DNA of 21,040 bases from CAVQEK01 sp964596645 (GTDB lineage: Bacteria; Bacteroidota; Bacteroidia; Cytophagales; Cyclobacteriaceae). Of the stretch, positions 7,784 to 16,567 are shown one piece after another (position 1 is the stretch's first letter; each line of letters opens with the position of its first letter). The stretch spans positions 1 to 21,040 of the forward strand of contig CAZQVB010000057.1 of assembly GCA_964596645.1 (NCBI GenBank). The letters run 5' to 3'. The translations under genes were made by a program, and so were the position numbers. The notes under the pieces were generated by a model that worked only from the letters and a program-made list of their open reading frames with translations, made no database searches and was not told where the DNA came from.

Positions 7784-7913
7784 CGAACGGAGCAGCGGCA
7801 TGACGCATTTGTATATTGATTGTTCTTTTTCAGGGGGGTCTTCGTGTCCATTATTCAGCAGGAAGGAAATCGCATACACCACTTTTGAATAGCAGCAAGC
7901 CCACGGCTTTTCG

Positions 7914-7944
7914 TTGAAATTTAGGCTGTAAACCTATAGTTTTG
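7914..7944 (+). promoter_or_regulatory. candidate promoter of purH and the mre genes
   Basis: TTG (7914-7916) and TAGTTTTG (7937-7944) are 20 bases apart, an exact fit to the Bacteroidota -33/-7 pattern. The ATG of purH follows 26 bases after the -7 box. Confidence 0.55.
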
Positions 7945-7969
7945 CGGCCTCAGTTTTTAACCCCCCATC

Positions 7970-9496
7970 ATGTCGCACAAAAAAATTAAGTCTGCGCTCA
8001 TTTCTGTTTATCACAAAGATCATCTCGCGCCCATCATTCAACTTTTGCACCAGCACGAGGTCACCATATATTCCACCGGTGGCACTCAGTCGTTTATAGC
8101 AGAGCTTGGCGTACCTGTGGTGGCTGTGGAAGACCTCACCGGTTACCCTTCTATACTGGGCGGCAGGGTAAAGACGCTGCACCCAAAGATATTTGGCGGC
8201 ATACTTGGCAGGCGCAGCCTCAACGATGACGGCCGGCAAATGGAAGAGTACGATATACCCGCCATCGATCTGGTAATCGTGGACCTTTATCCATTTGAAG
8301 AAACCCTGGCTGCCGGAGCATCAGAGCAGGAAGTCATAGAAAAAATTGATATAGGCGGTATATCACTTATTCGCGCCGCCGCCAAGAATTTTGAAGATGT
8401 GCTCATCGTCTCTTCTCGCAGCCAATATGCCGAAGTACGTGAAATACTTGAGACCAACAGCGGCGCCAGCAGTCGGCAAGATCGCCTGCGCTTTGCCACG
8501 TATGCATTTGAAGTATCGTCGCACTACGACGTCGCCATATTTAAGTGGTTCAACCGTTCCGACACCAGGCCAGTTTTTAAAGAAAGCATAAGCGCACACA
8601 AGACACTGCGCTACGGCGAAAACCCACATCAGGAAGGCATATACTTTGGTCATCTGGATGAAATGTTCGATCAGTTGCACGGCAAAGAGCTGTCGTACAA
8701 CAATCTGGTGGACATCGATGCGGCGGTGAACCTGATTGAAGAATTTGAAGGTGAAACGGCGTTCGCCATTTTGAAACATACAAACGCCTGTGGTTGTGCC
8801 ACGGGCAGCACAGTGAAAGAAGCTTATGACAAAGCTTTTGCTGCAGACACTGTTTCTGCATTTGGTGGTGTGCTCATCACCAACAGCGAGGTAGACCTGC
8901 CAGCCGCTGAAGCCATGAATGATCTGTTTTTTGAAATACTGATCGCCCCCTCATACAAGGAAGATGCGCTCGCCCTGTTGCAAAAAAAGAAGAACCGCAT
9001 CCTGCTCATTCAAAAGTCTCCGCTAACCACCAAAAAGCAATTTAAGAGCATACTAAATGGGGTGATAGAGCAAGACCGCGACCTCAAGACAGATACCGAG
9101 GAAGACCTGGAAATAGTGACCAAACGACAGGCCACCGAGCAGGAGCGTCGTGCGCTGCTCTTCGCGAGCAAAATATGCAAGCACACCAAGTCCAACACCA
9201 TAGTGCTGGCCAAAGAAGGGCAGCTTGTGGCCAGCGGCCTGGGGCAGACATCGCGTGTAGATGCACTGAAGCAAGCCATAGAAAAAGCGCGCAACTTTGG
9301 CCTCTCCCTGGAGGGAGCCGTAATGGCGTCAGATGCATTTTTTCCCTTTTCCGATTGTGTGGAAATAGCCCATGCCGCTGGCATAGAGGCCGTGATACAA
9401 CCCGGTGGCTCTATACGCGACAAAGACTCGATAGACTATTGTGATAAACAAAAAATGGCGATGGTTTTTACAGGCACCAGGCATTTCAAACACTGA
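7970..9496 (+). CDS. purH: bifunctional AICAR transformylase / IMP cyclohydrolase (PurH)
   Basis: Catalyses the last two steps of IMP synthesis: formylation of AICAR with 10-formyl-THF, then ring closure. The N-terminal cyclohydrolase domain (about 1-200) has STGGT (35-39) and GGRVKTLHPKIFGG (64-77). The C-terminal transformylase domain has RYGENPHQ (214-221), ELSYNNLVDIDAA, the catalytic KHTNACG (Lys269-His270) and the terminal DAFFPFSD ... QPGGSIRD region. The length of 508 residues matches the family. The start ATG agrees with the family N-terminus KKIKSALISVYHK. It precedes mreB by 128 bases, and this purH-mreB neighbourhood is, from general knowledge, conserved in many Bacteroidota. Confidence 0.97.
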   Translation: MSHKKIKSALISVYHKDHLAPIIQLLHQHEVTIYSTGGTQSFIAELGVPVVAVEDLTGYPSILGGRVKTLHPKIFGGILGRRSLNDDGRQMEEYDIPAIDLVIVDLYPFEETLAAGASEQEVIEKIDIGGISLIRAAAKNFEDVLIVSSRSQYAEVREILETNSGASSRQDRLRFATYAFEVSSHYDVAIFKWFNRSDTRPVFKESISAHKTLRYGENPHQEGIYFGHLDEMFDQLHGKELSYNNLVDIDAAVNLIEEFEGETAFAILKHTNACGCATGSTVKEAYDKAFAADTVSAFGGVLITNSEVDLPAAEAMNDLFFEILIAPSYKEDALALLQKKKNRILLIQKSPLTTKKQFKSILNGVIEQDRDLKTDTEEDLEIVTKRQATEQERRALLFASKICKHTKSNTIVLAKEGQLVASGLGQTSRVDALKQAIEKARNFGLSLEGAVMASDAFFPFSDCVEIAHAAGIEAVIQPGGSIRDKDSIDYCDKQKMAMVFTGTRHFKH

Positions 9497-9624
9497 TCAC
9501 CTGCTTCAAAAATCTTTTACCTCCATTGTGCGACTAAATATGGCTGAGGGTAAGAAATAATTTAATATTGTACATCTTTACAACTCTCGACATACTAATT
9601 TCAACGCCTCATTAAAGGTACTCT

Positions 9625-10650
9625 ATGGGACTGTTTGATTTTTTTACAAGTGACATCGCTATCGATCTTGGCACTGCCAATACTCTAGTTATATACAGGG
9701 ATAAAATTGTAGTGGATGAACCGTCGATCATTGCCATCGACAAGAACACCAACAAAGTGCTCGCAATAGGCACCCAGGCCATGCAGATGCACGAGAAAAC
9801 GCACGAAAATATCAAGACAATCCGTCCATTGAAAGATGGTGTGATCGCAGATTTTCATGCTGCCGAGCACATGATCAGGGGTATGATCAAAATGATCGAC
9901 AATGGAAAAAAGTGGTTTCCCGCTTCCCATCGAATGGTCATCTGTATACCCTCCGGCATTACCGAAGTTGAGAAACGTGCCGTACGTGACAGCGCCGAGC
10001 ACGCCGGTGCCAAAGAGGTGTACATGATCCACGAACCGATAGCTGCGGCTCTGGGCATAGGCATCGACATTGACAGACCTGTTGGCTCCATGGTTGTAGA
10101 TATTGGTGGGGGCACTACAGAGATTGCCGTCATCGCACTGTCGGGCATCGTATGCGACCAGTCGATACGTGTAGCCGGCGATACGTTCAACAAAGACATA
10201 CTCGACTACATGCGCCGCCAGCACAACCTGCTGATTGGTGAGCGCTCGGCCGAAAAGGTAAAGATAGAAGTAGGATCTGGGCTTACTGAACTGGACGATC
10301 CGCCTGAAGACTACGAAATACGCGGTCGCGACCTGATGACCGGCATACCGAAGGTGATCAAGATTTCCTATTCGGAAATTGCTTTTGCCATAGACAAGTC
10401 GGTGTCTAAGATTGAAGAAGCCGTACTCAAAGCATTGGAAATATCACCACCAGAGCTTTCTGCCGACATCTACGACAATGGCATACACCTAACAGGTGGT
10501 GGTGCCTTGTTGCGTGGCCTCGATAAGCGCCTGGCGCTCAAAACCAAGCTGCCCATACACGTGGCTGACGATCCGCTGAGGGCTGTTGTACGGGGCACAG
10601 GGCTGGCCCTGAAAAACCTGCCCCGACTGAAGGGTGTATTGATGACCTAA
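9625..10650 (+). CDS. mreB: rod shape-determining protein MreB
   Basis: A bacterial actin that polymerises under the inner membrane and guides lateral cell-wall synthesis. Actin-fold motifs are visible: phosphate-1 loop IDLGTANTLVIY (13-24), phosphate-2 VVDIGGGTTEIAV (157-169), HEPIAAALG (136-144) and the adenosine loop LTGGGALLRGL (289-299). The N-terminal MGLFDFFTSDIAID is the usual membrane-near start. At 341 residues it is full length. It is the first of five elongasome genes, with mreC starting 6 bases after its stop. The 128-base leader contains no exact TAnnTTTG box; TACATCTTTA at 9571 is only a weak candidate, so transcription may come partly from the purH promoter. Confidence 0.97.
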   Translation: MGLFDFFTSDIAIDLGTANTLVIYRDKIVVDEPSIIAIDKNTNKVLAIGTQAMQMHEKTHENIKTIRPLKDGVIADFHAAEHMIRGMIKMIDNGKKWFPASHRMVICIPSGITEVEKRAVRDSAEHAGAKEVYMIHEPIAAALGIGIDIDRPVGSMVVDIGGGTTEIAVIALSGIVCDQSIRVAGDTFNKDILDYMRRQHNLLIGERSAEKVKIEVGSGLTELDDPPEDYEIRGRDLMTGIPKVIKISYSEIAFAIDKSVSKIEEAVLKALEISPPELSADIYDNGIHLTGGGALLRGLDKRLALKTKLPIHVADDPLRAVVRGTGLALKNLPRLKGVLMT

Positions 10651-10656
10651 TGTTCG

Positions 10657-11505
10657 ATGTATAGATTATTTCTTTTCCTATACCGGCGCAGGGCCTTTTT
10701 GCTGTTTCTCTTTCTCGAATTCATCAGTTTGTGGCTCACCGTGAGGAGCAACCCCTACCACAGTGCTGCTTACTTCCATTCGTCCAGCCAAATGGCCGGC
10801 AGCCTGTACGCTACGCGGCAGGAAATGATCGACTACCTGAACCTGAAAGAAGTGAATAAAACACTGGCCGAGGAAAATGCCTCGCTGCGCCAGTCGATCT
10901 CGGAAATACAAAAACCCATGTTGGTAGCCAAAGTGCCCGACTCGGCCCGGGTAACCGAAGTTAACTTCAAGTATCAATTCCTCTCGGCAAAAGTGATTAA
11001 CAATACCACCCGGTTCAACCACAACTTCATCACTATAAATAAAGGCTATAAGCACGGCATACAGCCGGGCATGGGCGTGATCAACACCAATGGCGTGGTG
11101 GGCAAGATTATGGCCACCTCCGAAAACTTTGCTGTTCTGGCTTCTCTGCTCAACATCGACATGTTTGTGTCATCCGTCATTCGACGCAACAACACCTTTT
11201 GCTCCATCAACTGGGACGGCCGCGACCCGCAGATCGCTAACGCATTGTACATTCCCAGGCACATCAACCTGCAAGAAGGCGACACCATCCTCACTTCCGG
11301 CTTCAACGCCGTATTTCCGGAAAATATCATGATCGGCACCATAGAGCGCTTTAGCCTGAAAGAAAATGCTACTTTCTATGATGTGGGAGTGAAACTAGCC
11401 CCCGACTTTGCCCAACTCTCCTACGTGTACCTGATAGAAAATCCGAAGAAACAAGAGCTGGACAGCCTGGAACTCTCCATTGATCTTTACCAAAGCAACC
11501 CATGA
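10657..11505 (+). CDS. mreC: rod shape-determining protein MreC
   Basis: A bitopic inner-membrane protein that links cytoplasmic MreB to periplasmic PBP2. A short basic N-terminus is followed by one membrane segment (about 13-29, AFLLFLFLEFISLWLTV), a predicted coiled coil with ATRQEMIDYLNLKEVNKTL and further heptads to about residue 85, and the two-lobed beta domain with NHNFITINKGYKHGIQPGMGV, NGVVGKI and EGDTILTSG. At 282 residues it is a typical size. The last four bases overlap the mreD start (ATGA), so the two are probably translationally coupled. Confidence 0.95.
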   Translation: MYRLFLFLYRRRAFLLFLFLEFISLWLTVRSNPYHSAAYFHSSSQMAGSLYATRQEMIDYLNLKEVNKTLAEENASLRQSISEIQKPMLVAKVPDSARVTEVNFKYQFLSAKVINNTTRFNHNFITINKGYKHGIQPGMGVINTNGVVGKIMATSENFAVLASLLNIDMFVSSVIRRNNTFCSINWDGRDPQIANALYIPRHINLQEGDTILTSGFNAVFPENIMIGTIERFSLKENATFYDVGVKLAPDFAQLSYVYLIENPKKQELDSLELSIDLYQSNP

Positions 11506-12017
11506 AGGCAAGAAGCTATATCTTCAGCGTCATTTCTTTCTTTCTGTATGTGGGAGTACAGGTGTTGCTGATCAAAAATCTGGTATTGTACAACACCGCA
11601 TATTGCTTTTTGTACGTGGCCTTCATACTGCTCTTGCCTCTGGAGATCAGCACCATTTGGCTGCTGCTGATCGCCTTTATCACCGGATTTTCTGTCGATA
11701 TTTTTTACGACAGTCTGGGCATCAACGCAGCGGCCTGCGTGCTGTTGGCATTCATCAGGCCATACTGGCTGTCGTTGGTCACTCCGCGCGGAGGCTATGA
11801 AGATGTGCGCATACCAAAGCTGAAGACGTTGGGCTTTTTCTGGTTTTTATCCTATGCCCTTCCGCTAATATTTATCCACCACCTTGCGTTGTTCTACCTG
11901 GAGGCCGGAGGATTTCAAATGTTTTTCGTCACCTTTTCAAAAGTGATTTTCAGTGCGTTTCTCACTTTCTTCGTAGTGGTATTATCTCAATATTTGTTTT
12001 ATCGAAATCCCTATTAG
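11502..12017 (+). CDS. mreD: rod shape-determining protein MreD
   Basis: A small multi-pass inner-membrane protein of the elongasome that works with MreC. About five hydrophobic segments are visible in 171 residues, with the family-like GFSVDIFYDSLGINAAA near 60-77. MreD is poorly conserved in sequence, so the call rests on this motif, size, topology and position directly after mreC (4-base ATGA overlap). It is followed by an unusual 238-base gap before mrdA. Confidence 0.9.
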   Translation: MKARSYIFSVISFFLYVGVQVLLIKNLVLYNTAYCFLYVAFILLLPLEISTIWLLLIAFITGFSVDIFYDSLGINAAACVLLAFIRPYWLSLVTPRGGYEDVRIPKLKTLGFFWFLSYALPLIFIHHLALFYLEAGGFQMFFVTFSKVIFSAFLTFFVVVLSQYLFYRNPY

Positions 12018-12255
12018 CCCGGTGTCAATGCGGTGATGTCGCTGAAGTGGCAACCATCTTTTTTGTGTGTATCACATAAAAATATTGGCATAAAGCAGAC
12101 GAGGCAAAGGTGCCGGCGCATAGGCATTAGAAAATAAGCATTACCAGCACCAGCGATACAGGTGGTGGCGTGGTGCCGAAACTCCGGGAAACTTGGGAAA
12201 TGGTAGTGGTGTAGTGAATAGAACGCTGCCGGCTGCAGGCCCGGCAATGTAGTAT
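12018..12255 (+). other. 238-base gap inside the mre-mrd gene group
   Basis: No gene is supported here. A 77-codon minus-strand open frame (12014-12247) has no recognisable features. TGCCGG (12227-12232) and CCGGCA (12241-12246) could form a 6-bp hairpin ending 9 bases before the mrdA ATG. I see no TAnnTTTG box. The sequence could carry a promoter or leader for mrdA-rodA, but nothing specific shows it. Confidence 0.3.
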
Positions 12256-14055
12256 ATGGAAGAGAACAGAAAGTATTTTATACAAGGTGCCTTTATAGTA
12301 GTAGCATTGATCTACTGCCTCAAGCTTTTTCAGCTTCAGGTATTAGAAAAATCCTATCGTTCTGCCGCCGAAGAAAACATCATACGGCGCACAGTGGAAT
12401 ATCCATACCGTGGCCTTATACACGACCGCAATGGCAAGCTGATAGTGTACAACAAGCCGGTGTTCGACCTGATGGTGGTGCCGCGCGATGTGCAGGCTAT
12501 GGATACAGCCAAATTCTGCGAACTGCTCAACCTAACCCACGAAGATTTTGTGACTCGCCTGGAGCAGGCGCGGGAGTTCGACCTTTATCAGCCTTCGGCT
12601 TTCCTGAAAATGCTCTCCATAGAAAACTTCGCGCGCTTCGAAGATTTCCTCATCGATTTCCCCGGCTTTTTTGTACAGGCACGTTCGCTGCGTGGCTACG
12701 ACCACTCCAACATGGCCAATGCCTTGGGCTACATCGGGGAGATAAGTAAAGGAATGCTGGAGCGCGATACCAGCAGCTATTACCGCCAGGGCGACTACAT
12801 CGGCATCAGCGGGCTGGAGCTCGCCTATGAAAAAGAGCTGCGTGGGCACAACGGCGTGAAATACAAAATGGTGAATGTGCGTGGCGTGGAAAAAGGATCT
12901 TTCAAAGACGGCAAATTTGATACACTCTCTACACCGGGCGAAAACCTGGTGTCGACCATCGACCTGGAGCTACAGAAATATGGCGAATGGCTTATGGAAG
13001 GGCTTGCCGGCTCTGTAGTAGCTATAGAACCGGAGAGTGGCGAGATACTGAGTCTGATATCGGCGCCCACCTACGACCCCAACAACCTGAGCGGCAGGAA
13101 CTTCGGAAAAAATTTCGCCAGCCTCACGCTCGACTCCCTCAAGCCGCTGTACAACCGCGCCGTCATGTCGACCTACCCGCCGGGTTCTACCTTCAAGCCT
13201 TTGCAGGCATTGATCGCCCTGCAAGAGGGGGTGATCAGGCCCAATGAGCAAATATTTTGTGCCGGAGGGCTTGTGGGCGACCATGCCCCCCCAGGCTACT
13301 ACGATGTGTACAAGGCCATAGAGAAATCTTCCAACAACTATTTCTACATCGTTTTCAAAAGAATAATTAACCGCGACTTGTCCGAAAATACCTTTGTGGA
13401 CAGCCGGCTGGGGCTTGAGCTATGGAACGATTACTTGCGCCGTATGGGTCTCGGCCAGCCGCTGGGCGTGGACATACCCAATGAGAAAGGTGGAAAAATA
13501 CCTACCCCGGCGTACTACAATAGTATATATGGCGAAAATCGCTGGAAGTGGTCTACCATCAACTCCATCAGTATAGGGCAGGGCGAAATCCTGATAAGCC
13601 CCATACAAATGGCCAATTACTCTGCCGCCATTGCCAACCGCGGCTGGTACATTACGCCGCATTTGGTAAAGGAAATCGGTGATGATGGGCCCCTGCCACA
13701 GTACAAGGAAAAAATAAATGTGGGCATAGACTCCGCGCACTTTGGCCCGGTGATAGACGCTATGGAGATGGTGGTGAATCAAGGAACGGGCTTTCGGGCG
13801 GCCATAGAGGGTGTGCAGGTGTGCGGCAAAACGGGCACCTCACAAAACCCGCACGGTGAAGACCACTCTGTATTTGTAGCGTTCGCCCCGAAAGACAATC
13901 CTAAAATAGCCATATCGGTGTATGTGCAAAACGCCGGGCAAGGTGCACGTTCGGCGGCATCCATTGCAGGCCTGATGATGGAGAAATACCTGACCGGCGA
14001 AATAAAGAAAACCTGGATTGAAGATTATGTAAAAAAGGGGGTATTCGTCTATTGA
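12256..14055 (+). CDS. mrdA: penicillin-binding protein 2, peptidoglycan transpeptidase
   Basis: The class B penicillin-binding protein of the elongasome, which cross-links peptidoglycan made by RodA. A short cytoplasmic tail and one membrane anchor (about 8-25) are followed by the pedestal domain with YPYRGLIHDRNGKLIVYN and then the transpeptidase domain. All three active-site motifs are present: STFK (Ser311 nucleophile, Lys314), SSN (358-360) and KTGT (525-528). At 599 residues it is normal for PBP2. The start ATG gives a proper anchor. The stop overlaps the TTG start of rodA by 4 bases (TTGA), matching the functional pairing of PBP2 with RodA. Confidence 0.96.
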   Translation: MEENRKYFIQGAFIVVALIYCLKLFQLQVLEKSYRSAAEENIIRRTVEYPYRGLIHDRNGKLIVYNKPVFDLMVVPRDVQAMDTAKFCELLNLTHEDFVTRLEQAREFDLYQPSAFLKMLSIENFARFEDFLIDFPGFFVQARSLRGYDHSNMANALGYIGEISKGMLERDTSSYYRQGDYIGISGLELAYEKELRGHNGVKYKMVNVRGVEKGSFKDGKFDTLSTPGENLVSTIDLELQKYGEWLMEGLAGSVVAIEPESGEILSLISAPTYDPNNLSGRNFGKNFASLTLDSLKPLYNRAVMSTYPPGSTFKPLQALIALQEGVIRPNEQIFCAGGLVGDHAPPGYYDVYKAIEKSSNNYFYIVFKRIINRDLSENTFVDSRLGLELWNDYLRRMGLGQPLGVDIPNEKGGKIPTPAYYNSIYGENRWKWSTINSISIGQGEILISPIQMANYSAAIANRGWYITPHLVKEIGDDGPLPQYKEKINVGIDSAHFGPVIDAMEMVVNQGTGFRAAIEGVQVCGKTGTSQNPHGEDHSVFVAFAPKDNPKIAISVYVQNAGQGARSAASIAGLMMEKYLTGEIKKTWIEDYVKKGVFVY

Positions 14056-15323
14056 GAACTGAATCGGTAAAATATAACAAGATCGACTGGACCATAGTGG
14101 TCGTCTACTTCGTGCTGGTGACGCTCGGCTGGCTCAACATATTCGCTGCCGTATACGATGAAGAGGCTCAGATGTCGATATTTGACCTCACACTCAACTC
14201 CGGCAAGCAACTGCTGTGGATCGGCACAAGCATACTGATCATCGTGGCCATTATGACCATCGACTTCAGGTTTTACGATTCTTTCGCTTACATCATCTAT
14301 GGCATTGTACTGCTCTTGCTCGTGGTGGTGCTGCTTTTTGGCCGCGAGGTATCCGGCTCTACCTCCTGGCTCACCATTGGCAGCTTTCGCATTCAGCCAT
14401 CAGAATTTGCAAAATTCGCCACAGCACTGGCTCTGGCCAAATACATAGGCAAGAGTGGGTTTAAGTTCAACAACTTAAAGGACCTCATTTTGGCGGCGGT
14501 GATCATCATCGTGCCGCCGGCGCTCATCATGCTGCAAGGCGATACCGGTACAGCTATGGTGTTTGGCGCCTTCGTCATTGTGCTCTACCGCGAAGGACTG
14601 AATCCACTTGTGATGGTGATAGGTCTTGCCGCCGCAGCCATATTTGTACTTACACTATTGGTAGACCAGGTGTACCTGATGATCGCCATTGTGCTGCTGG
14701 CCACGTTGATCATCACCTTTGGCAAGAAAAGCACCAAACGCGTACTGACAGTTGCCTTAGCCGCAGGCATAGTGCTGGGCGTAGTAAAAAGTGTAGACTA
14801 CGTGATCACCGATGTGATGAAGCCCCATCAACAGAACAGGATCAAGGCACTGATCAATCCGGCCGGCGACCCGCTGGGCTATGGCTGGAATGTGACCCAA
14901 TCGAAGATCGCCATAGGCTCCGGAGGACTGGTAGGCAAAGGCTATCTGGAAGGCACACAAACCAAGTTTGATTTTGTGCCGGAGCAAAGTACCGACTTTA
15001 TATTCTGCACGTTGGGCGAAGAGCAAGGCTGGCTGGGTACCACGCTGGTCATTGGCCTGTTTGTAGTATTGCTGATGCGGCTGGTGCGGCTGGCCGAGCG
15101 GCAAAAGGAGCGCTTTGCCCGTGTGTATGGCTACTCCGTGGCCGCCATTATTTTCATACATTTTCTGGTGAATGTCGGCATGACCATCGGCTTGTTTCCT
15201 GTGGTGGGCATACCCCTGCCGCTCATTAGCTACGGAGGTTCGTCGCTGTGGTCATTTACCATACTCATTTTCATATTGCTCAAAATAGACGCCCACCGTA
15301 TGGAGGTGTTGTTTCGATACTGA
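14052..15323 (+). CDS. rodA: rod shape-determining protein RodA, SEDS glycosyltransferase
   Basis: A multi-pass SEDS protein that polymerises glycan strands from lipid II in the inner membrane and pairs with PBP2. Around ten membrane segments are visible. Family residues include RIQPSEFAK (113-121), the PHQQNRI loop (258-264), the Asp315 region STDFIFCTLGEEQGWLG, and the signature GIPLPLISYGGSS (386-398). At 423 residues it is slightly long, with a longer middle part. The start is TTG at 14052, overlapping the mrdA stop as TTGA; the next in-frame Met is residue 41, after the first membrane segment, so it cannot be the start. The gene ends convergently to the rhuM insert. Confidence 0.95.
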   Translation: MRTESVKYNKIDWTIVVVYFVLVTLGWLNIFAAVYDEEAQMSIFDLTLNSGKQLLWIGTSILIIVAIMTIDFRFYDSFAYIIYGIVLLLLVVVLLFGREVSGSTSWLTIGSFRIQPSEFAKFATALALAKYIGKSGFKFNNLKDLILAAVIIIVPPALIMLQGDTGTAMVFGAFVIVLYREGLNPLVMVIGLAAAAIFVLTLLVDQVYLMIAIVLLATLIITFGKKSTKRVLTVALAAGIVLGVVKSVDYVITDVMKPHQQNRIKALINPAGDPLGYGWNVTQSKIAIGSGGLVGKGYLEGTQTKFDFVPEQSTDFIFCTLGEEQGWLGTTLVIGLFVVLLMRLVRLAERQKERFARVYGYSVAAIIFIHFLVNVGMTIGLFPVVGIPLPLISYGGSSLWSFTILIFILLKIDAHRMEVLFRY

Positions 15324-15338
15324 CGCAGCACTGGCGCC

Positions 15339-15515
15339 TTACGCTAATGAAAGTGTTATGACTTGCAGCATAATGTATTGAGCTTCTACATCGGTGAGAT
15401 TGGCAATTTCATAGCAAGTGAGCAAGTAGGTTTTTAGGTCTTCTTAAATCAGTACTTCCCTTTCATTTGTATACACCAAACTACTGCCCAGAAAAATGCC
15501 GATATCCTTAATTTC
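15339..15515 (-). pseudogene. decayed reading frame downstream of the rhuM-family gene
   Basis: In one minus-strand frame, an open stretch (15447-15515, including GIFLGSSLVYTNEREVLI) is interrupted by one TAA (15444-15446) and continues for 34 codons to a TAA at 15339, with residues EDLKTYLLTCYEIANLTDV and AQYIMLQVITLSLA. The composition looks protein-like. A separate 37-codon frame (15449-15562) overlaps the rhuM stop as ATGA and may be chance. I do not recognise the family. It looks like the broken partner or neighbour of the rhuM-family gene. Confidence 0.3.
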
Positions 15516-15558
15516 CTAAAAGCTCTATAGATGCTTGCTCTTATTTCGCTTCTGTATT

Positions 15559-16566
15559 TCATTTCTTCTTTGGTGTCTTCAATTTTTTGATGTCTTCCTC
15601 TAACTCTTTTAAACTGGCTTCTTTTTCAATGGCCTTTTGTTGTTGTTTGAATTTCACATATTCTTTTCCAGATTTCTCCAATGCCATTGTATGCGAGATT
15701 TTGCCTGCGTGCGTCAACAACTCCCTACCGTTCAATTGCAAGATGGTGTCCAATCGCTCAATCCAATCTTTCATATACATGGGTGTTTGCTGCTGCGCCA
15801 TTGTTTCGGCAAATGCCAAATATTGCTCCACCAACAAGCCCAAAAGCTTCATTTCATCTTCATTCAGATAATTTTTGGCAATGCTTACTTCTGCCTTTTT
15901 TATGGAAGCCACTTGTTTTTTGTCGTAAGAAAGCATTCCCATTAATGGCAAACTGGCGTCCACACGCCTGTATACCAATTCGGCTGCGGTTTGCTCACTG
16001 ATAGCCCAAAGCAATTTGTTTTGCACTATTTTGAAAAACTCAATGGTTTTTTCGTCTTTCGGGTCATAATCTATACTGGTGGCGTAAATATCTTTGATTC
16101 TTTGGTAAAAGAATTTCTCCGAAAGGCGTATCTCCCGAATACGCTCTTGCAGTTCGTTGAAATAGTTCATTGAGCTGCCCGACTTAAAGCGGTTATCATT
16201 GAGCGTAAAGCCTTTAATGATGTATTCTTTTAATCGCTGCGTTGCCCAAATACGGAATTGTGTACCTTGAACCGATTTCACCCGATAGCCAACCGATATG
16301 ATAATATCTAAATTGTAGTGGTCAAGCTCACGTTCAACCTCCCGATTGCCTTCGGTTTGAACTGTCCGGAATTTCCGGACAGTTGAACTTTTCTCCAATT
16401 CACCCTCATTGAAAATATTACTGATATGCTCGCTGATGGTACGTTTGTCCTTGCCAAACAATTGCCCCATTTGAGCTTGCGCAAGCCAAACGGTCTCTTC
16501 CTGCAAGCGAACATCTATTTTGATGTTGCCGTCTGGGTTTTGATATATGAGGATTTCGCTGGCCAT
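15559..16566 (-). CDS. RhuM-family protein
   Basis: A member of the virulence RhuM family (named after a gene of Salmonella pathogenicity island 3). Its biochemical function is not established; homologues often sit in mobile or restriction-modification loci, from general knowledge. The N-terminal part, WLAQAQMGQLFGKDKRTISEHI (about 27-48), looks like a helix-turn-helix and is typical of the family, followed by HYNLDIIISVGYRVKSVQGTQF and RIWATQRLKEYIIKG. The C-terminal third is helical and ends in a Lys-rich coiled coil (KEASLKELEEDIKKLKTPKKK). At 335 residues it is full length. The gene is visibly AT-richer than rodA and the genes beyond, and broken reading frames flank it on the same strand, which suggests horizontal acquisition. 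A stop codon of the upstream relic lies one base before its ATG. Confidence 0.88.
   Translation of the reverse strand: MASEILIYQNPDGNIKIDVRLQEETVWLAQAQMGQLFGKDKRTISEHISNIFNEGELEKSSTVRKFRTVQTEGNREVERELDHYNLDIIISVGYRVKSVQGTQFRIWATQRLKEYIIKGFTLNDNRFKSGSSMNYFNELQERIREIRLSEKFFYQRIKDIYATSIDYDPKDEKTIEFFKIVQNKLLWAISEQTAAELVYRRVDASLPLMGMLSYDKKQVASIKKAEVSIAKNYLNEDEMKLLGLLVEQYLAFAETMAQQQTPMYMKDWIERLDTILQLNGRELLTHAGKISHTMALEKSGKEYVKFKQQQKAIEKEASLKELEEDIKKLKTPKKK
16360..16384. repeat. palindrome inside the rhuM-family gene
   Basis: AACTGTCCGGA (16360-16370) and TCCGGACAGTT (16374-16384) are perfect reverse complements separated by ATT. It encodes STVRKFRTV, so codon constraint may explain part of it. It could form an 11-bp hairpin in the mRNA or bind a dimeric protein. 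Confidence 0.6.
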
Positions 16567-16567
16567 A

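Noticed and set aside
12014..12247. 77-codon minus-strand frame in the mreD-mrdA gap
   Set aside because: No start context, no domain and composition like random translation.
15449..15562. 37-codon frame overlapping the rhuM stop (ATGA)
   Set aside because: Basic and hydrophobic but short, and it competes with a more protein-like frame in the same DNA; may be chance.
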